Of a stretch of 64,000 nucleotides of DNA, positions 26,436-35,404 are shown in pieces. The stretch covers positions 1 through 64,000 of the forward strand of contig NZ_PQSS01000029.1 in assembly GCF_002920535.1 (NCBI RefSeq), written 5' to 3'. The notes under the pieces are model-generated. The model worked only from the letters and a program-made list of their open reading frames with translations. It was not told where the DNA came from and searched no databases. Position 1 is the stretch's first letter; every line of letters begins with the position of its first letter. A program made the position numbers and the translations under genes. This stretch comes from Streptomyces sp. Ru71 (GTDB lineage: Bacteria; Actinomycetota; Actinomycetes; Streptomycetales; Streptomycetaceae).

Positions 26436-27416
26436 TCATTCGAGGTGTGAGAGCTTGTCGGGATTGGCGACGATGTAGATTCCGCACACCTGGTGGCCGT
26501 CCGGCGTGAGGTCCAGGGAGATGACGGCCTGAGTGGTGTCGCCGTCGAACATCACCGCGGACGGGGCGCCGTTGACGCTGCGGTAGACGATGTCGAGGTC
26601 CCGGCCGAAGCGGCGGGCGTTGGCGATGAGCGCGCGGGCGACCTTGTCGCGGCCGTGGAACGAGCGCAGCCCGCCGGCAGGGTGGGCCTTGCCGCCGCCG
26701 TCGCCCCACAGGCTCACCTCCGGGGAGAGGATCTGCAGCAGGGCGTCCACGTCGCCGCCCAGGGTGGCGGCCAGGAACCGCTCGGTCACCTGCTGCCGGA
26801 CGCCCGGTGCGGGCTCGTAGCGGGGGCGCCGGGCCTGGACGTGCTCGCGGGCGCGGTGGGCGAGCTGGCGGATGGCCGACGGGGAGCGGCCGAGGATGTC
26901 CGCGATCTCGGTGTGCGGGTAGCCGAACACCTCGTGCAGGACGAACACCCCCCGCTCCAGCGGGGAGAGGGTCTCCAGGACCACCAGCAGCGCCATCGAC
27001 AGCGACTCGGTGTGCATCACGGCGTCGGCGGTGTCGTCGAAGGCGGGTGCGCTCGCGCAGGGGGTGGCGATCGGTTCGGGCAGCCATGGCCCGACGTACG
27101 TCTCCCTGCGCCGGGCGACGGCGGCCTGGTGGTCCAGAGCCCGGTTCGCCGCGATGCGCACCAGGTAGGAGCGCGGGTTGTCGATCCGCTCCGCGCCCGG
27201 TGCCTGGCTCCTGGCCATCCATGACAGCCAGGTCTCCTGCAGCACGTCCTCGGTGTCGGCGACGCTGCCGAGCATGTTGTAGACGATGGAGAAGAGCAGG
27301 TCGCGGTGGTCGGTGAAGGTCTTTGTCGCAGCCCTCACGACGGGATCGGACGCCGTCTCCTGCGGGCTGCCCCAGGATGGGCCCGCCTGCGCCGAGTCTG
27401 ACGGGGAGTAGGACAT
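26436..27416 (-). CDS. ECF41-family sigma factor with C-terminal SnoaL-like domain
   Basis: 326 residues. Sigma region 2 has LFSIVYNMLGSVADTEDVLQETWL; sigma region 4 has LSPLERGVFVLHEVFGYPHTEIADILGRS. The fused NTF2-like tail carries DGGGK and ends NPDKL, the two signatures of ECF41 sigma factors, in which this tail regulates activity. ATG 27416 follows GAGAGG. A TGTCACA promoter upstream suggests autoregulation. The downstream partner is the MMPL exporter (adjacent or overlapping), not the usual carboxymuconolactone decarboxylase/oxidoreductase. It may sense the pathway's redox-active product (inference). Confidence 0.93.
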   Translation of the reverse strand: MSYSPSDSAQAGPSWGSPQETASDPVVRAATKTFTDHRDLLFSIVYNMLGSVADTEDVLQETWLSWMARSQAPGAERIDNPRSYLVRIAANRALDHQAAVARRRETYVGPWLPEPIATPCASAPAFDDTADAVMHTESLSMALLVVLETLSPLERGVFVLHEVFGYPHTEIADILGRSPSAIRQLAHRAREHVQARRPRYEPAPGVRQQVTERFLAATLGGDVDALLQILSPEVSLWGDGGGKAHPAGGLRSFHGRDKVARALIANARRFGRDLDIVYRSVNGAPSAVMFDGDTTQAVISLDLTPDGHQVCGIYIVANPDKLSHLE

Positions 27417-27453
27417 CTTCGGGCCTCTCATTGCGGATGTATTCCGGAAATGA

Positions 27454-27481
27454 GACCCGCCCCGAAGCGGGGAATGTGACA
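27454..27481 (-). promoter_or_regulatory. ECF41-type promoter of the sigma factor gene
   Basis: On the minus strand TGTCACA (27481-27475), 17 nt, then GGTC (27457-27454), one base from the ECF41 pattern TGTCACA-N16/17-CGTC. It lies about 38 bp upstream of the sigma ATG. The rest of the 716-bp divergent gap holds the hydroxylase remnant described separately and no other clear signal. Confidence 0.6.
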
Positions 27482-27834
27482 CCTACCGGGACGGTGTGGC
27501 CTACATCACGTCGCGGCCCGCATCGTCAAGTCTTCACCAAGCGGTCGTATAGCCCGGGCCAAGGCACGCGGCCGACGATGGGGCTCCGCAGCTGTGCCCT
27601 GAACGCCTGGAAATGGGGTGCGCGCGGGCTGTCCGCGTTCGCCTCGCGCCCCGCCTGGTGGAGGGCCGGCCCCGGCCGCCCTCGCCGCGGCGCGGCCCCG
27701 TGCCCGCAGCGGGCGGCTTCTTCGAGGAGCGCCATCGCAGCAGATGACCGGCCACCTTCGCTCATGCCCTCAGAGGCATCGTCACATGGCAGAACCGGTC
27801 TTGGAAATGCATAAGCATCTGTCTCTACGGTCTT

Positions 27835-28062
27835 ACCCGGGGTCCGGCAGCACGACCGGTTTCGCGCTGCTCACCGGACCGGAAGGGACGCCGTGGTGTG
27901 ATGCGCCGCGCAGGTCGCGGAGAGGTTCTCGGTTCCGATCGCCGTGGCCCGTACCACAGACGGCGCGCACGCCGCGCGCCGACGGCAGGCGGGTGGCTGT
28001 ACGGGGAGTGCCCCGTGGAGCCGCACGGCCGACGGCCCGGAAGAACCCGTGCCGGCCATGTC
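27835..28062 (+). pseudogene. Decayed C-terminal fragment of a flavin-dependent aromatic hydroxylase
   Basis: About 27845-27905 and 27925-27965 read as TTGFALLTGPEGT and AQVAERFSVPIAVA in different frames. The same DNA in the intact hydroxylase gene (about 34828-34935) gives TTGFALITGPAGT and EQVAEKFSVPVTVA. Identity continues with frame changes near 27982-28010 (GACGGC.GG.TGG..GT.CGGGAG pattern), matching 34970-35000. No N-terminal part is left. It is therefore a remnant of the thioredoxin-like C-terminal domain of a former second hydroxylase, interrupted by frameshifts, directly upstream of the MFS exporter. Confidence 0.7.
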
Positions 28063-28132
28063 ACATTCCCACCCGCCGAATCCGTCGTATGAGGGTCACC
28101 TCACGTCCGTCCGACATGACAAGGAGAAGATC

Positions 28133-29653
28133 GTGGCAGCACAGAGCGCAGCCTCTGCTACCGAGGCGGCCGGAACCGGGGGGAGGAATCCCCGGCGATG
28201 GCTCATCCTCGCCATGATCTGCGTCGCGCAGCTCATGGTCGTCCTCGACACAACGGTGATGAACCTGGCACTGCCGTCCGCGCAGGAGGACCTGGGGTTC
28301 ACGGACGCCGACCGGCAGTGGATCGTGACCGCGTATCTGCTCGTGTTCGGCAGCCTGTTGCTGTTCTGCGGGCGGCTCGTCGACCTGATCGGCCGTAAGC
28401 AGACCTTCCTCATCGGCCTGGTCGGCTTCGCGGGCGCCTCCGCCGTCGGCGGCGCCGCGGTCAACTTCGGCATGCTGGCGGCCTCGCGCGCCCTCCAGGG
28501 CTTCTTCGCCGCGCTGCTGGCGCCGGCCGCCCTGGCGCTGCTGGTCACGACGTTCACCGACCCCAAGGAGCGGGGCAAGGCGTTCGGCGCCTTCAGCGCG
28601 GTCGCGGCCAGCGGCGGCGGCCTCGGCCTGATCATCGGCGGCTCGCTGACCTCCTCCCTGTCCTGGCGTTGGTGCATGTACATCAACCTGCTGTTCGTCG
28701 GCATCGCGGTGGTCGGCAGCGCGCTGCTGGTTCCCAAGCAGCCCAAGACGCGCAGCGCCCGCCTGGACGTCCCGGGCGTGCTCCTCGTGTCGAGCGGCAT
28801 GTTCTGCCTCGTCTACGGCTTCGACAACGCCTCCAAGCACAGCTGGGGCACCCCCTCGACGTGGGGCTTCCTGGCCGCCGGCGCCGTGCTGCTGGTCGCC
28901 TTCGCCAGCTGGCAGACGCGTGCCGCCCAGCCGCTGCTGCCGCCTCGCATCGTCGTCGACCGCAACCGGGGCGGCGCGTACCTCACCATGCTGATGGTCG
29001 GTGCCGCGATGTACGGCATCTTCCTGTTCGTCATCTACTACATGCAGAACACGCTGGGGTACTCGGCGCTGAAGTCCGGTGTCGCCCTGCTGCCGATGGT
29101 GGCGGTCACCGCCGTGTCGGCCAACGTGGGCAACATCAAGCTGATGCCCAAGGTCGGCCCCAAGCCGCTCGTCAGCGCCGGCCTGCTGCTCGGCGCGGCC
29201 GGCATGGTCTGGCTGACGCGGATCGACGTGGACTCCAGCTACGCCGCCGCCCTGCTCGGCCCGCTCATGATCGCCGGTGCCGGCATGGGCCTGATCTACT
29301 CCGCGACCATGAGCACCGGCACCTCCGGTGTGGCGCCGCAGGACGCGGGCATCGCCTCGGCGAGCATCCAGACCGGCCAGCAGATCGGCGGCGCCATCGG
29401 CCTCGCGCTGCTGAACACGATGGCCACCAGCGCCACGACCGACTACATCAAGGACCACGTGCAGGGCCGGCCGACGCCGTCGCTGATCCACCTGGCGACG
29501 GTCCACGGCTTCACCACGGCGTTCTGGTGGTGCGCCGGCATCTTCGCGGCCGCTGCCGTCATCTGCGGCTCCCTGATGCGCCGCGGGCCGCTGCAGACGC
29601 CCACCGCCGCGCCTGCCCAGAAGCCCTCGGAGCCCGAGACCGCCCGGGCCTGA
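28133..29653 (+). CDS. MFS drug exporter, DHA2 (14-helix, EmrB/QacA) type
   Basis: 506 residues with about 14 membrane helices. Signatures: LDTTVMNLALPS (motif D1), GRLVDLIGRKQTF (motif A), SRALQGFFAALLAPAALAL (motif B region), and GGGLGLIIGGSL (motif C, antiporter type). GTG 28133 follows AAGGAG at 28121. Role: proton-driven export of the cluster product, probably self-resistance. A terminator follows at 29662. Confidence 0.93.
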   Translation: MAAQSAASATEAAGTGGRNPRRWLILAMICVAQLMVVLDTTVMNLALPSAQEDLGFTDADRQWIVTAYLLVFGSLLLFCGRLVDLIGRKQTFLIGLVGFAGASAVGGAAVNFGMLAASRALQGFFAALLAPAALALLVTTFTDPKERGKAFGAFSAVAASGGGLGLIIGGSLTSSLSWRWCMYINLLFVGIAVVGSALLVPKQPKTRSARLDVPGVLLVSSGMFCLVYGFDNASKHSWGTPSTWGFLAAGAVLLVAFASWQTRAAQPLLPPRIVVDRNRGGAYLTMLMVGAAMYGIFLFVIYYMQNTLGYSALKSGVALLPMVAVTAVSANVGNIKLMPKVGPKPLVSAGLLLGAAGMVWLTRIDVDSSYAAALLGPLMIAGAGMGLIYSATMSTGTSGVAPQDAGIASASIQTGQQIGGAIGLALLNTMATSATTDYIKDHVQGRPTPSLIHLATVHGFTTAFWWCAGIFAAAAVICGSLMRRGPLQTPTAAPAQKPSEPETARA

Positions 29654-29661
29654 CACGTAAC

Positions 29662-29688
29662 CGCCCCGCCCGGGTGCCGGGCGGGGCG
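29662..29688 (+). terminator. Stem-loop terminator after the MFS gene
   Basis: 12-bp perfect stem (CGCCCCGCCCGG / CCGGGCGGGGCG) with a 3-nt loop, 37 bp before the next start codon. Confidence 0.7.
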
Positions 29689-29725
29689 CAGCGAGAACCA
29701 GCACCCTGACGAGAAGGAGACCGTG

Positions 29726-30028
29726 ATGAGCGTGCGCATGTTCCACGTGAAGATACGTCCCGAGAAGACCGCGGAGATGGAGGCGGCGGGCAAGGAGATG
29801 TTCGCGGCCATCGAGGCCGCCCAGCCCAAGGGCGTCCGCTACACCTGGTGTCGCCTCCAGGACGAGGGGAACTACCTGTTCCTGGTGGACTTCGACGACG
29901 ACGCCGTCAACCCCCTCGCCGACCTGCCGGCCTGGACGGACGTGATGGCCGACCTCAAGGGCAGCTGGATCGCCGAGCCGCTGACGATGGAGCAGCTGAC
30001 CCCCATCGGTTCCTACCGGTTCTTCTGA
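29726..30028 (+). CDS. Small ABM-superfamily (antibiotic biosynthesis monooxygenase-like) protein
   Basis: 100 residues, the size of a single dimeric alpha/beta-barrel (ferredoxin-like) domain. It opens with strand VRMFHVKIRPEK, then a long helix, then YTWCRLQDEGNYLFLVDFDDD. This is the beta-alpha-beta pattern of ABM/EthD-type proteins, which include cofactor-free oxygenases of aromatic polyketides. It has no diagnostic catalytic residue that I can point to. ATG 29726 (GTG 29723 is possible) follows GAAGGAGA. It sits with the exporter and could tailor the naphthalene core or protect against it. Confidence 0.7.
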   Translation: MSVRMFHVKIRPEKTAEMEAAGKEMFAAIEAAQPKGVRYTWCRLQDEGNYLFLVDFDDDAVNPLADLPAWTDVMADLKGSWIAEPLTMEQLTPIGSYRFF

Positions 30029-30078
30029 CCCGCCCCTCCGGCCGGCCGCTGCCGTGCCGGGCGGACCGGGGCCCGAAC

Positions 30079-30142
30079 GGGGCTCCGGTCACGGAACGGC
30101 GACCCGCGAAGGTCGCCCGCCCGTGACCGGAGCCCCTTTTTT
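30079..30142 (+). terminator. Rho-independent terminator with U-tract
   Basis: 16-bp stem (GGGGCTCCGGTCACGG / CCGTGACCGGAGCCCC) whose loop contains a second small hairpin (GCGACC/GGTCGC), followed by six T. It ends the MFS-ABM transcript. Confidence 0.92.
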
Positions 30143-30214
30143 CTTGCGCTCATCCCGCCTTTTCTCGCGCCTCTTCCCGCCTTGTTTCGCGCTCACCCCG
30201 CCCCGGCGGCACGG

Positions 30215-30259
30215 ACGACAGATCGGCCGCCAGCTCAGGCTGACGGCCGATCGTGTCGT
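30215..30259 (-). terminator. Hairpin at the end of the prenyltransferase transcript
   Basis: GATCGGCCG (30221-30229) pairs with CGGCCGATC (30244-30252). An outer ACGACA/TGTCGT pairing extends the stem, which faces the minus-strand prenyltransferase gene end at 30285. Confidence 0.65.
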
Positions 30260-30284
30260 CGCGGCTGATCCGCGCGGGGCCGGG

Positions 30285-31205
30285 CTACTCCGGCAGGGAG
30301 TCGAACGCCTTCACCAGCTTCCGCTGGTAGTCACTGATCTGGTAGTACGCCCCGAGCTTGTAGTACTCCTTCTCCGACGACAGGGCGAGACCGTAGACGA
30401 GGGCCCGCTGCTCACCGACGTACGCGTACGGAGCGGTGGTGGCGTAGTCCCACATCTGGCCGGCCTCCGGCTCCGACTTGGTCGGGGTCGTGGAGGCATC
30501 GGTGGTGATCACCGCGAAGCAGATCCGCTCGATCCTGGAGGAGTCCCAGCTCAGCGTCGGGTAGACGGCGAAGGACCGCTTGGCGAAGTCCAGCCCCTGC
30601 TCGGTGGCCTCCTTCAGGCCCATCTCGCGGAGCATCGACTGGACGAGCTCCGACTCCATCGGCTCGCCGTCGGTGAGGTCGCAGTACAGGTTCAGCTCAC
30701 GGCGCTTGTAGTCGACCGAGACGCCCGTGACCTTGTCCAGACCGTAGCGGGTGAACAGCTCGGCGTTCTCGGCCGCGGAGCGCGGCATGGACGGCAGGTC
30801 GACGAGCTTGTCCAGCTCGCGCAGGTCGTCGGAGGGGAAGGCCACGTAGGCCTTCTTGAAGCCCTCGGCGACATCGACGTCGATGCCGTACATGCCGATC
30901 GGGAACCGCTCCTGGAAGTCGGAGACGACCGAGCCGGCGGGGTGGTCGGTGGGCTCGATCAGCCCCTTGGACAGCGCGAAGGAGTACGGGTCGGTGTGAC
31001 CGGAGGGAACCGTCATGCTGAGGTCGAGGCCGCCGGAGCGGCTGGCGCTGGCCGTCATGGAGAAGACGATCACGGCGTCGTCCAGCAGGTCCTGATGTCC
31101 GGTCAGGACGGGGAGCACCTTGTCACCCGCGCAGGAAGTGCCGGCCAGGGCGGCCGCCTTCTCCACGGCCGCGTACACACGGTCGACTTCAGTGGCTTCG
31201 GACAT
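30285..31205 (-). CDS. ABBA-fold aromatic prenyltransferase (NphB/Fur7 type)
   Basis: 306 residues, against 307 for NphB. It starts MSEATEVDRVYAAVEKAA. Other stretches shared with remembered NphB are AENAELFARYGLDKV-like, KRSFAVYPTLSWDSS, CFAVITTDAS, APYAYVGE and EEYYKLGAYY-like near the C-terminus. These soluble Mg-dependent enzymes attach geranyl or longer prenyl groups to hydroxynaphthalenes and lack the Asp-rich motif. ATG 31205 follows GGAGGA; the in-frame ATG 12 bp upstream is less likely. It is co-directional with and 117 bp after the terpene cyclase gene. Substrate: probably a THN-derived naphthoquinone; prenyl chain length unknown. Confidence 0.95.
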   Translation of the reverse strand: MSEATEVDRVYAAVEKAAALAGTSCAGDKVLPVLTGHQDLLDDAVIVFSMTASASRSGGLDLSMTVPSGHTDPYSFALSKGLIEPTDHPAGSVVSDFQERFPIGMYGIDVDVAEGFKKAYVAFPSDDLRELDKLVDLPSMPRSAAENAELFTRYGLDKVTGVSVDYKRRELNLYCDLTDGEPMESELVQSMLREMGLKEATEQGLDFAKRSFAVYPTLSWDSSRIERICFAVITTDASTTPTKSEPEAGQMWDYATTAPYAYVGEQRALVYGLALSSEKEYYKLGAYYQISDYQRKLVKAFDSLPE

Positions 31206-31322
31206 TGGTTCCTCCATACCTCGAACGCTTCCTGACGCTGCTGGACCTGATGTGTCGCCGGCCGGGCCGGCACCGCCGGACGGCCCCGGCCCGGCTCCCC
31301 TCGCAGTGACCTGGACGCCGGG

Positions 31323-32960
31323 TCATGCCACTCCCTGGGACAGCGGCGCCGCACCCAGGAAGCGGGAGCGGACGTGGCCGAAGGCGAGCAGCACGGGAGC
31401 GTCGGTCAGGACGGGGACGTGGTACGGGAAGGGGCGCGGGCCGACCATGTCCGGCGGTCCGCTGTAGCCGCCGTCGGTGTTCTGGTTCTCGACCAGCCAG
31501 GACAGCGCACGCCCGATCGCGCGGGCTTCGTTCCCGCAGCACAGCGTGATCAGCCCGTAGGCGGTGCTGATGGCGTCGCTGGGATCGCCGGGCTGCATCC
31601 CCCAGCCGCCGTCGGAGTTCTGCGTGGCGCACACCGAGCGCTCCATGCGCTGGGCCACTTCGGCGATACGGCGGTCGTCCGCGGACGCGGTGCCCACGGC
31701 CAGCCGCGCACGGAACATCGCGTGCAGCCGGCTGCGGCTCCACCCCGGCTCGTAACCGCCGTCGGCCAGCTGGCTCTCGGCGAGGTAGGCCAGCGCCCGC
31801 TCCCGGGCGGCCAGGGTGTCGGCGTGCGGCGCGAGCGCGTTGACCGCCGCGGCCGTCATGCACGGCTCGGAGCGGGCGCCGGCGACGTACGTGGGGAATC
31901 CGCCGTCGTCGCCCTGCAGGGCGAGCAGCGCGTCCACGCCGCGCCGTACGGCGCCGCGGTAGGCGACCGGATCGGTCTCGTGCACGAACTCCAGCGCGGT
32001 GGCGGTGCAGTCGACGTCGTTCAGTGCCACGCCGGGGGACATGGACCAGCCGCCGGTGAGCGGCACACCGCGCGAGAGGGAAGGCAGCGGGGCGCCGCCC
32101 TGGTGGCGCACCAGCGCGTCCGCCATCGTGCGCAGCAGCTGCGACGGCGCACCGGTGGCCGCCAGGCCGATGGCGGCGGGCGCGGTGCACCAGTGGTGCA
32201 TCTCCGCGATGAACGGGAACCCACCGTCCTCGCGCTGGTGCTGCAGCACGGTCCGGATGCCGCTGCGCACGGTCGCTTCCTGCCCGGGGACACCGGCCAA
32301 CGCGTGCAGCGTCAGCAGGTGCATCAGGACATAGCCCTCCCACACCGTGGTCCCGGGGTTCGTGGCCGTCAGCGTGGCCAGCGCGGCATCCGTGGCCGGG
32401 TTGTCCACCTTCGTCGCGGAGGCGAGGATCAGCGTCACCGCGGCCTGCTGGACGACGTTCCAGGAATGCGTGGGGTCGTTGGGCGCCACCTCGTCGGGCG
32501 CGGGGGCGACATCGGCCGGCAGGGGACAGCCGAGCACCGACAGGACGGCGTAGAGCATCTTGCGGCGGCGGGCGGAGATGAACTCCGGGGCGCTGCCGAG
32601 GACGGCGTCCGTCAGCTTCTCGATGAGGTCGGTGTCACGGGCGGGGGCCCACACGTCCGCGGTGGCCACGGCGAGCGTGGCGAGGACACGGTCGAACTCC
32701 TGCGGGGAGTCGAGCCGTGCCTGCAGATAGGCGAGCACCCGGTCCCGGGCCGGTGAGGCCGTGCCGGTGCGGGTCATGAGGGTGAGCGCGAGCGCCGACT
32801 CCAGCACCCGGCTGCGGCATTCGTCGCGTATCAAGCCGTCGGCATCGACCCTGCTGCTGACATTGTCGCGCAGTCGCGATATGGCCTGGTGCGCGTGGGC
32901 CGGATCGACGTCGGCCGGCCACGGCAACGGGGCTGGACGCGATGCATTCAGTGGTCTCAT
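31323..32960 (-). CDS. Class II terpene cyclase (QW-repeat family) with DVDCTA acid motif
   Basis: 545 residues, the size of bacterial class II diterpene cyclases. Five Q-x-x-DGG repeats occur along the chain (QREDGGFPF, QGDDGGFPTY, QLADGGYEPG, QNSDGGWGM, QNTDGGYSG). The general-acid motif is DVDCTA (residues 315-320, bases 32001-32018). Class II diterpene and squalene-hopene cyclases normally have DxDD; the DCTA form occurs in oxidosqualene cyclases, which protonate epoxides. There is no class I DDxxD motif. It is likely to cyclize the prenyl chain of the meroterpenoid or a free diphosphate. ATG 32960 follows AAAGGAG; the longer frame lacks this. Confidence 0.93.
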   Translation of the reverse strand: MRPLNASRPAPLPWPADVDPAHAHQAISRLRDNVSSRVDADGLIRDECRSRVLESALALTLMTRTGTASPARDRVLAYLQARLDSPQEFDRVLATLAVATADVWAPARDTDLIEKLTDAVLGSAPEFISARRRKMLYAVLSVLGCPLPADVAPAPDEVAPNDPTHSWNVVQQAAVTLILASATKVDNPATDAALATLTATNPGTTVWEGYVLMHLLTLHALAGVPGQEATVRSGIRTVLQHQREDGGFPFIAEMHHWCTAPAAIGLAATGAPSQLLRTMADALVRHQGGAPLPSLSRGVPLTGGWSMSPGVALNDVDCTATALEFVHETDPVAYRGAVRRGVDALLALQGDDGGFPTYVAGARSEPCMTAAAVNALAPHADTLAARERALAYLAESQLADGGYEPGWSRSRLHAMFRARLAVGTASADDRRIAEVAQRMERSVCATQNSDGGWGMQPGDPSDAISTAYGLITLCCGNEARAIGRALSWLVENQNTDGGYSGPPDMVGPRPFPYHVPVLTDAPVLLAFGHVRSRFLGAAPLSQGVA

Positions 32961-33054
32961 GCCGTGCTCCTTTGACATGTCGAATTGCGGTTCCCCCGAC
33001 CGGGGCCACGGCAGAACGCAGTTACGGTTTGCAGCCAAGAGTCGGTCAGTGAAC

Positions 33055-33094
33055 TTGGCTGGCGCTGTTCCGCGACTTGGCGCCTGCTTGGCAG
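33055..33094 (+). promoter_or_regulatory. TTGGC repeats at 11/22-bp spacing facing the hydroxylase gene
   Basis: TTGGCTG at 33055, TTGGCGC at 33077 and TTGGCAG at 33088 (22 and 11 bp apart; a degenerate copy falls at 33066). SARP-type operator within the 398-bp divergent promoter region 32961-33358. Confidence 0.65.
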
Positions 33095-33131
33095 CGGGCC
33101 GCTCTCGCGCCACAGGGCACGGAAAAGGGAC

Positions 33132-33151
33132 GGCACCAACCCGGCACCAAG
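33132..33151 (-). promoter_or_regulatory. Paired TTGGTGCC repeats, 11-bp spacing, facing the cyclase-prenyltransferase operon
   Basis: On the minus strand CTTGGTGCC and GTTGGTGCC begin 11 bp apart (plus-strand GGCACCAAC at 33132 and GGCACCAAG at 33143). They lie about 170 bp upstream of the terpene cyclase ATG. Together with 33055-33094 they make this a double-sided SARP-type control region. Confidence 0.7.
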
Positions 33152-33358
33152 CCGGGCAATAGCGCGGGCCAATCAGGCCGGATCAGGATGGGCGCGCGGC
33201 ATCGGCCGAAGAATTCCCGTCCCCGGCGGCGCCAGAGCCGCATCCCGGGACGGCCGGTCGGCCGAGCCGCCTTCCCGGTCTCCGCCCGCCGGCGACCGGG
33301 GTCGTTCGTGATCGTCTGATGCCCTGCATGTGGGCCCTCACCTTATGGAAGGCCGAAT

Positions 33359-35134
33359 ATGGAGGAAACCGAGGTTCCGGTTCTGATCGTGGGCGGCGGT
33401 GGCTGCGGCCTGTCCGCCTCCGTCTTCCTTTCGGACCACGGTGTGGGGCACATGCTCGTGGAACGCCACGAGGACACGTCGATCCTGCCCAAGGCGCATT
33501 ACATCAACCAGCGCACGATGGAGATCTTCCGTCAGCACGGCATCTACGACGCCGTGACCGAACGCGCCTCGACCACCGAGCGGTTCGGCCGGGTGCGCTG
33601 GCAGACCACGCTGACCGGCGACGGACCGCTGGACGTGAAGGTGATCCACGAGATGGACGCCTTCGGCGGTGGCGCGCTCACCGACATCTACGCGGCGGAC
33701 GGCCCCGTACTGCCCGTCAAGCTGCCGCAGCTGCGGCTGGAGCCGATCCTGCGCCGGCAGGCCGAGCAGCGCAATCCCGGCCGGGTGCTGTTCTCCCACG
33801 AACTGGTCTCCTTCGCCGAGGAGGGCGACCGGGTCGTCGCCGAGGTCCGTGACCGCGACAGCGGCCGGGTCACCCGGGTCACCGCGCGGTACGTCATCGC
33901 CGCCGACGGGGGCCGCACGCTCGGCCCCGAGCTCGGCGTGCAGATGCAGGGCGTGTTCAACATGGCCGACGTCACCACCGCGTACTTCTCTGCGGACCTG
34001 TCGAAGTGGTGGCACGAGGGCACCCTCATCACCTGGTTCGTCAACCCCTACCGCCCCGACCTGAACAGCGCCCTGCTGGAGATGGGGCCGACCTGGGGCC
34101 GCGGCTGCGAGGAGTGGGGGCTGACCTTCTCCCTGGGCGACGTGGACCGCTCCGACGACGAGGCGATCGCCGACCGGATGCGCGAGGTGCTGGGCCTGCC
34201 CGGCCTGGACCTGACGGTGCACAAGGTGTCGCACTGGACCGTCGAGGGGGTGCTCGCCGACCGCTACCGGGCCGGCCGGGTGCTCATCGTCGGCGACGCC
34301 GCCCACCGCCAGCCGCCCACCACCGGGCTCGGCCTGAACGGCGGCATCCAGGACGTGCACAACCTCGCCTGGAAGCTGGCCGCGGTGCTCTCCGGCCGCG
34401 CCGACGACCGCCTGCTCGACAGCTACGAGGCCGAGCGGCGGGCCGTCGGCAAGCGCAACGTCGAGTGGGGCCTGACCAGTTGGTTCCACCACCGGGTCAT
34501 GACGGAGGCCGCGCTCGGCCTCGGCCCGCACATCCCGCCGCAGCGCCGCTCCTCGGCCTTCGAGACCTTCTTCGACCCCTCCCCGGTCGGCGCGGTCACG
34601 CGTGCCCGGGCGGCGGAGTTCTTCGGCACCCACCGCGCCGAGTGCCAGGCCCACGACCTGGAGATCGGCTTCGCCTACGAGGAGGGCGCGCTCGTCCCCG
34701 ACGGCAGCGAGCCGCCGGTCCGCGCGCCCATGGGAGACGCCTACCAGCCCACCACCCGCCCCGGGCACCGGCTGCCGCACGCGTGGATCGAGCGGGACGG
34801 GCAGCGCCTGTCCACCCACGACCTGGTCGGCAAAACGACCGGCTTCGCGCTGATCACCGGCCCCGCGGGGACCGGCTGGGCCGAGGCCGCCGAGCAGGTC
34901 GCCGAGAAGTTCTCCGTCCCCGTCACCGTGGCCACGATCGGGGCCGGGGCGCCGTACGCCGACCCCGACGGCGGCTGGGCGGCCGTGCGGGAGATCGCCG
35001 ACGACGGGGCCGTCCTGGTGCGCCCCGACCACCACGTCGCATGGCGCTCCCGGGGCGCGGCCGAGGACCCGGCGCAGGTGCTGGCGGAGGCGATGGCGCG
35101 GGTCCTGGGCCACGCAGCCGGCGAACGGCCCTAG
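33359..35134 (+). CDS. FAD-dependent aromatic hydroxylase (PHBH/phenol hydroxylase family)
   Basis: 591 residues. N-terminal FAD loop VLIVGGGGCGLSASVFL (about 8-24), substrate domain to about 290, second flavin motif RVLIVGDAAHRQPPTTGLGLNGGIQDV in parts (GDAAHR, GLGLNGG; about 307-330), and a C-terminal thioredoxin-like domain (about 490-591) ending in VLVRPDHHVAWR. Such enzymes hydroxylate electron-rich aromatics with NAD(P)H and O2; the naphthoquinone core is the likely substrate. ATG 33359 follows GGAAGG. It is divergent from the cyclase operon and preceded by SARP-type repeats. A decayed relative lies at 27835-28062. Confidence 0.93.
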   Translation: MEETEVPVLIVGGGGCGLSASVFLSDHGVGHMLVERHEDTSILPKAHYINQRTMEIFRQHGIYDAVTERASTTERFGRVRWQTTLTGDGPLDVKVIHEMDAFGGGALTDIYAADGPVLPVKLPQLRLEPILRRQAEQRNPGRVLFSHELVSFAEEGDRVVAEVRDRDSGRVTRVTARYVIAADGGRTLGPELGVQMQGVFNMADVTTAYFSADLSKWWHEGTLITWFVNPYRPDLNSALLEMGPTWGRGCEEWGLTFSLGDVDRSDDEAIADRMREVLGLPGLDLTVHKVSHWTVEGVLADRYRAGRVLIVGDAAHRQPPTTGLGLNGGIQDVHNLAWKLAAVLSGRADDRLLDSYEAERRAVGKRNVEWGLTSWFHHRVMTEAALGLGPHIPPQRRSSAFETFFDPSPVGAVTRARAAEFFGTHRAECQAHDLEIGFAYEEGALVPDGSEPPVRAPMGDAYQPTTRPGHRLPHAWIERDGQRLSTHDLVGKTTGFALITGPAGTGWAEAAEQVAEKFSVPVTVATIGAGAPYADPDGGWAAVREIADDGAVLVRPDHHVAWRSRGAAEDPAQVLAEAMARVLGHAAGERP

Positions 35135-35404
35135 CGGCACCGTCCCTGGACATACCGAACGTGCGGTGAGTCCCCGCTTCCGCCACCCCCGGCGGACGGG
35201 GCGCTGCCCGGCGGCCCATGATTCGAGCCGCTCCGTTCCGGACTTCCCTTGGCTCTTTGGCTTCGCTGCTCTGTGCGGTACATAAGCGGAAGCCAAGCCT
35301 CAGCCTGCGCTTTCTCCTGGCCGGAGCGGGGGTCGAACAACAGTGGACGAATCATGGGATTGGCCGGATAGCGCTGCTGCACTCGCGTGCCGACTGCCCG
35401 GTAA

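Noticed and set aside
27417..27834. Possible small genes upstream of the hydroxylase remnant
   Set aside because: Short frames on both strands have no ribosome sites and biased composition. Only the sigma promoter and the remnant are supported in this gap.
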